Below, in pieces: positions 5,014 to 5,144 of a stretch of 5,144 nt of DNA (position 1 is the first letter of the stretch; each line of letters opens with the position of its first letter). Source of the stretch: Nitrososphaeria archaeon (GTDB taxonomy: Archaea > Thermoproteota > Nitrososphaeria > Conexivisphaerales > UBA164); contig JARVJW010000190.1 of assembly GCA_029775955.1 (NCBI GenBank), positions 1 through 5,144 on the forward strand. The letters run 5' to 3'. The notes beneath the pieces were generated by a model. The model did no database searches and was not told where the DNA came from. It was given only the letters and a program-made list of their open reading frames with translations. The position numbers and the translations under genes were made by a program.

Positions 5014-5144
5014 ATGAAAAATTATAATTATCAGCTTAATTTGAAAAACCTTTTTTCAAACACAAAAACGCTATTTGGGTCAAAAGAGATTGTTTACAGG
5101 GACATCAAGAGGTACACATATTCTGAATTTCTAGATAGAGTAAA
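5014..5144 (+). CDS. Start of an AMP-forming acyl-CoA synthetase (fatty-acid-CoA ligase type), cut by window edge
   Basis: Forty-three codons are visible from ATG 5014. MKNYNYQLNLKNLFSNTKTL is followed by FGSKEIVYRD and RYTYSEFLDRV. This is the characteristic opening of the ANL adenylating family: a short lead, 'L..a...fg.keIvyrd', then '.yTY.ef..rv'. These enzymes activate a fatty or other carboxylic acid with ATP and load it on CoA in the cytosol. The catalytic motifs (P-loop-like STGTTG and others) lie beyond the window, so substrate and completeness cannot be judged. The gene has its own promoter and appears unrelated to the restriction-type genes before it. Confidence 0.7.
   Translation, partial: MKNYNYQLNLKNLFSNTKTLFGSKEIVYRDIKRYTYSEFLDRV

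Noticed and set aside
1..5144. tRNA, rRNA, SRP/RNase P RNA or CRISPR array
   Set aside because: No tRNA-like cloverleaf sequence, conserved RNA core or regularly spaced repeat was seen by eye in any part of the window.

Overview
The window looks archaeal. Three genes have an A/T-rich TATA-like box about 25-35 bases ahead of the start codon and no Shine-Dalgarno, which fits leaderless transcripts. Downstream genes in each transcript are instead preceded by GGTGA-type Shine-Dalgarno sequences. The A+T-rich composition, TTG starts, a Type I restriction R-subunit-like protein and a fatty-acyl-CoA-ligase-like start would suit a Thermoplasmatota-type or related acidophilic archaeon. That placement is inference; there is no rRNA or other marker gene here.

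Layout from left to right. (1) Bases 2-454: the tail of a membrane protein cut by the window edge. Its reading frame stops at 199 but seems to continue through two compensating frameshifts to 454, so it is probably a broken gene. (2) Bases 649-1905: an intact ten-helix EamA/DMT-type transporter carrying an extra soluble C-terminal domain of about 115 residues. (3) Bases 1975-2495: a decayed gene in which a CBS-like segment can still be read across several stops and frameshifts. (4) Bases 2561-2694: a non-coding AT-rich element bounded by perfect 13-bp inverted repeats, MITE-like, whose right end carries the likely promoter of the next operon. (5) Bases 2713-3212: an ATGA-overlapping pair of small Cys/His proteins, probably metal-binding, followed by a hairpin/T-tract terminator. 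(6) Bases 3440-4555: a 371-residue protein with an HsdR_N-type PD-(D/E)xK nuclease domain, a helical middle and a C-terminal beta-rich domain. (7) Bases 4579-4947: the N-terminal nuclease fragment of a second restriction-type protein with an in-frame TGA and a short tail, apparently a pseudogene. (8) Bases 5014-5144: the start of an AMP-forming acyl-CoA ligase, running out of the window.

The picture is an accessory region under decay. Two restriction-type nuclease modules, a small zinc-protein operon and a MITE-like element sit among at least three degraded genes, between more ordinary metabolic and transport genes. No complete defence system is present: no methyltransferase, helicase or specificity subunit is visible. 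The best candidates for something undescribed are the small Cys/His operon, the soluble domain fused to the transporter, and the stand-alone nuclease with its C-terminal domain.
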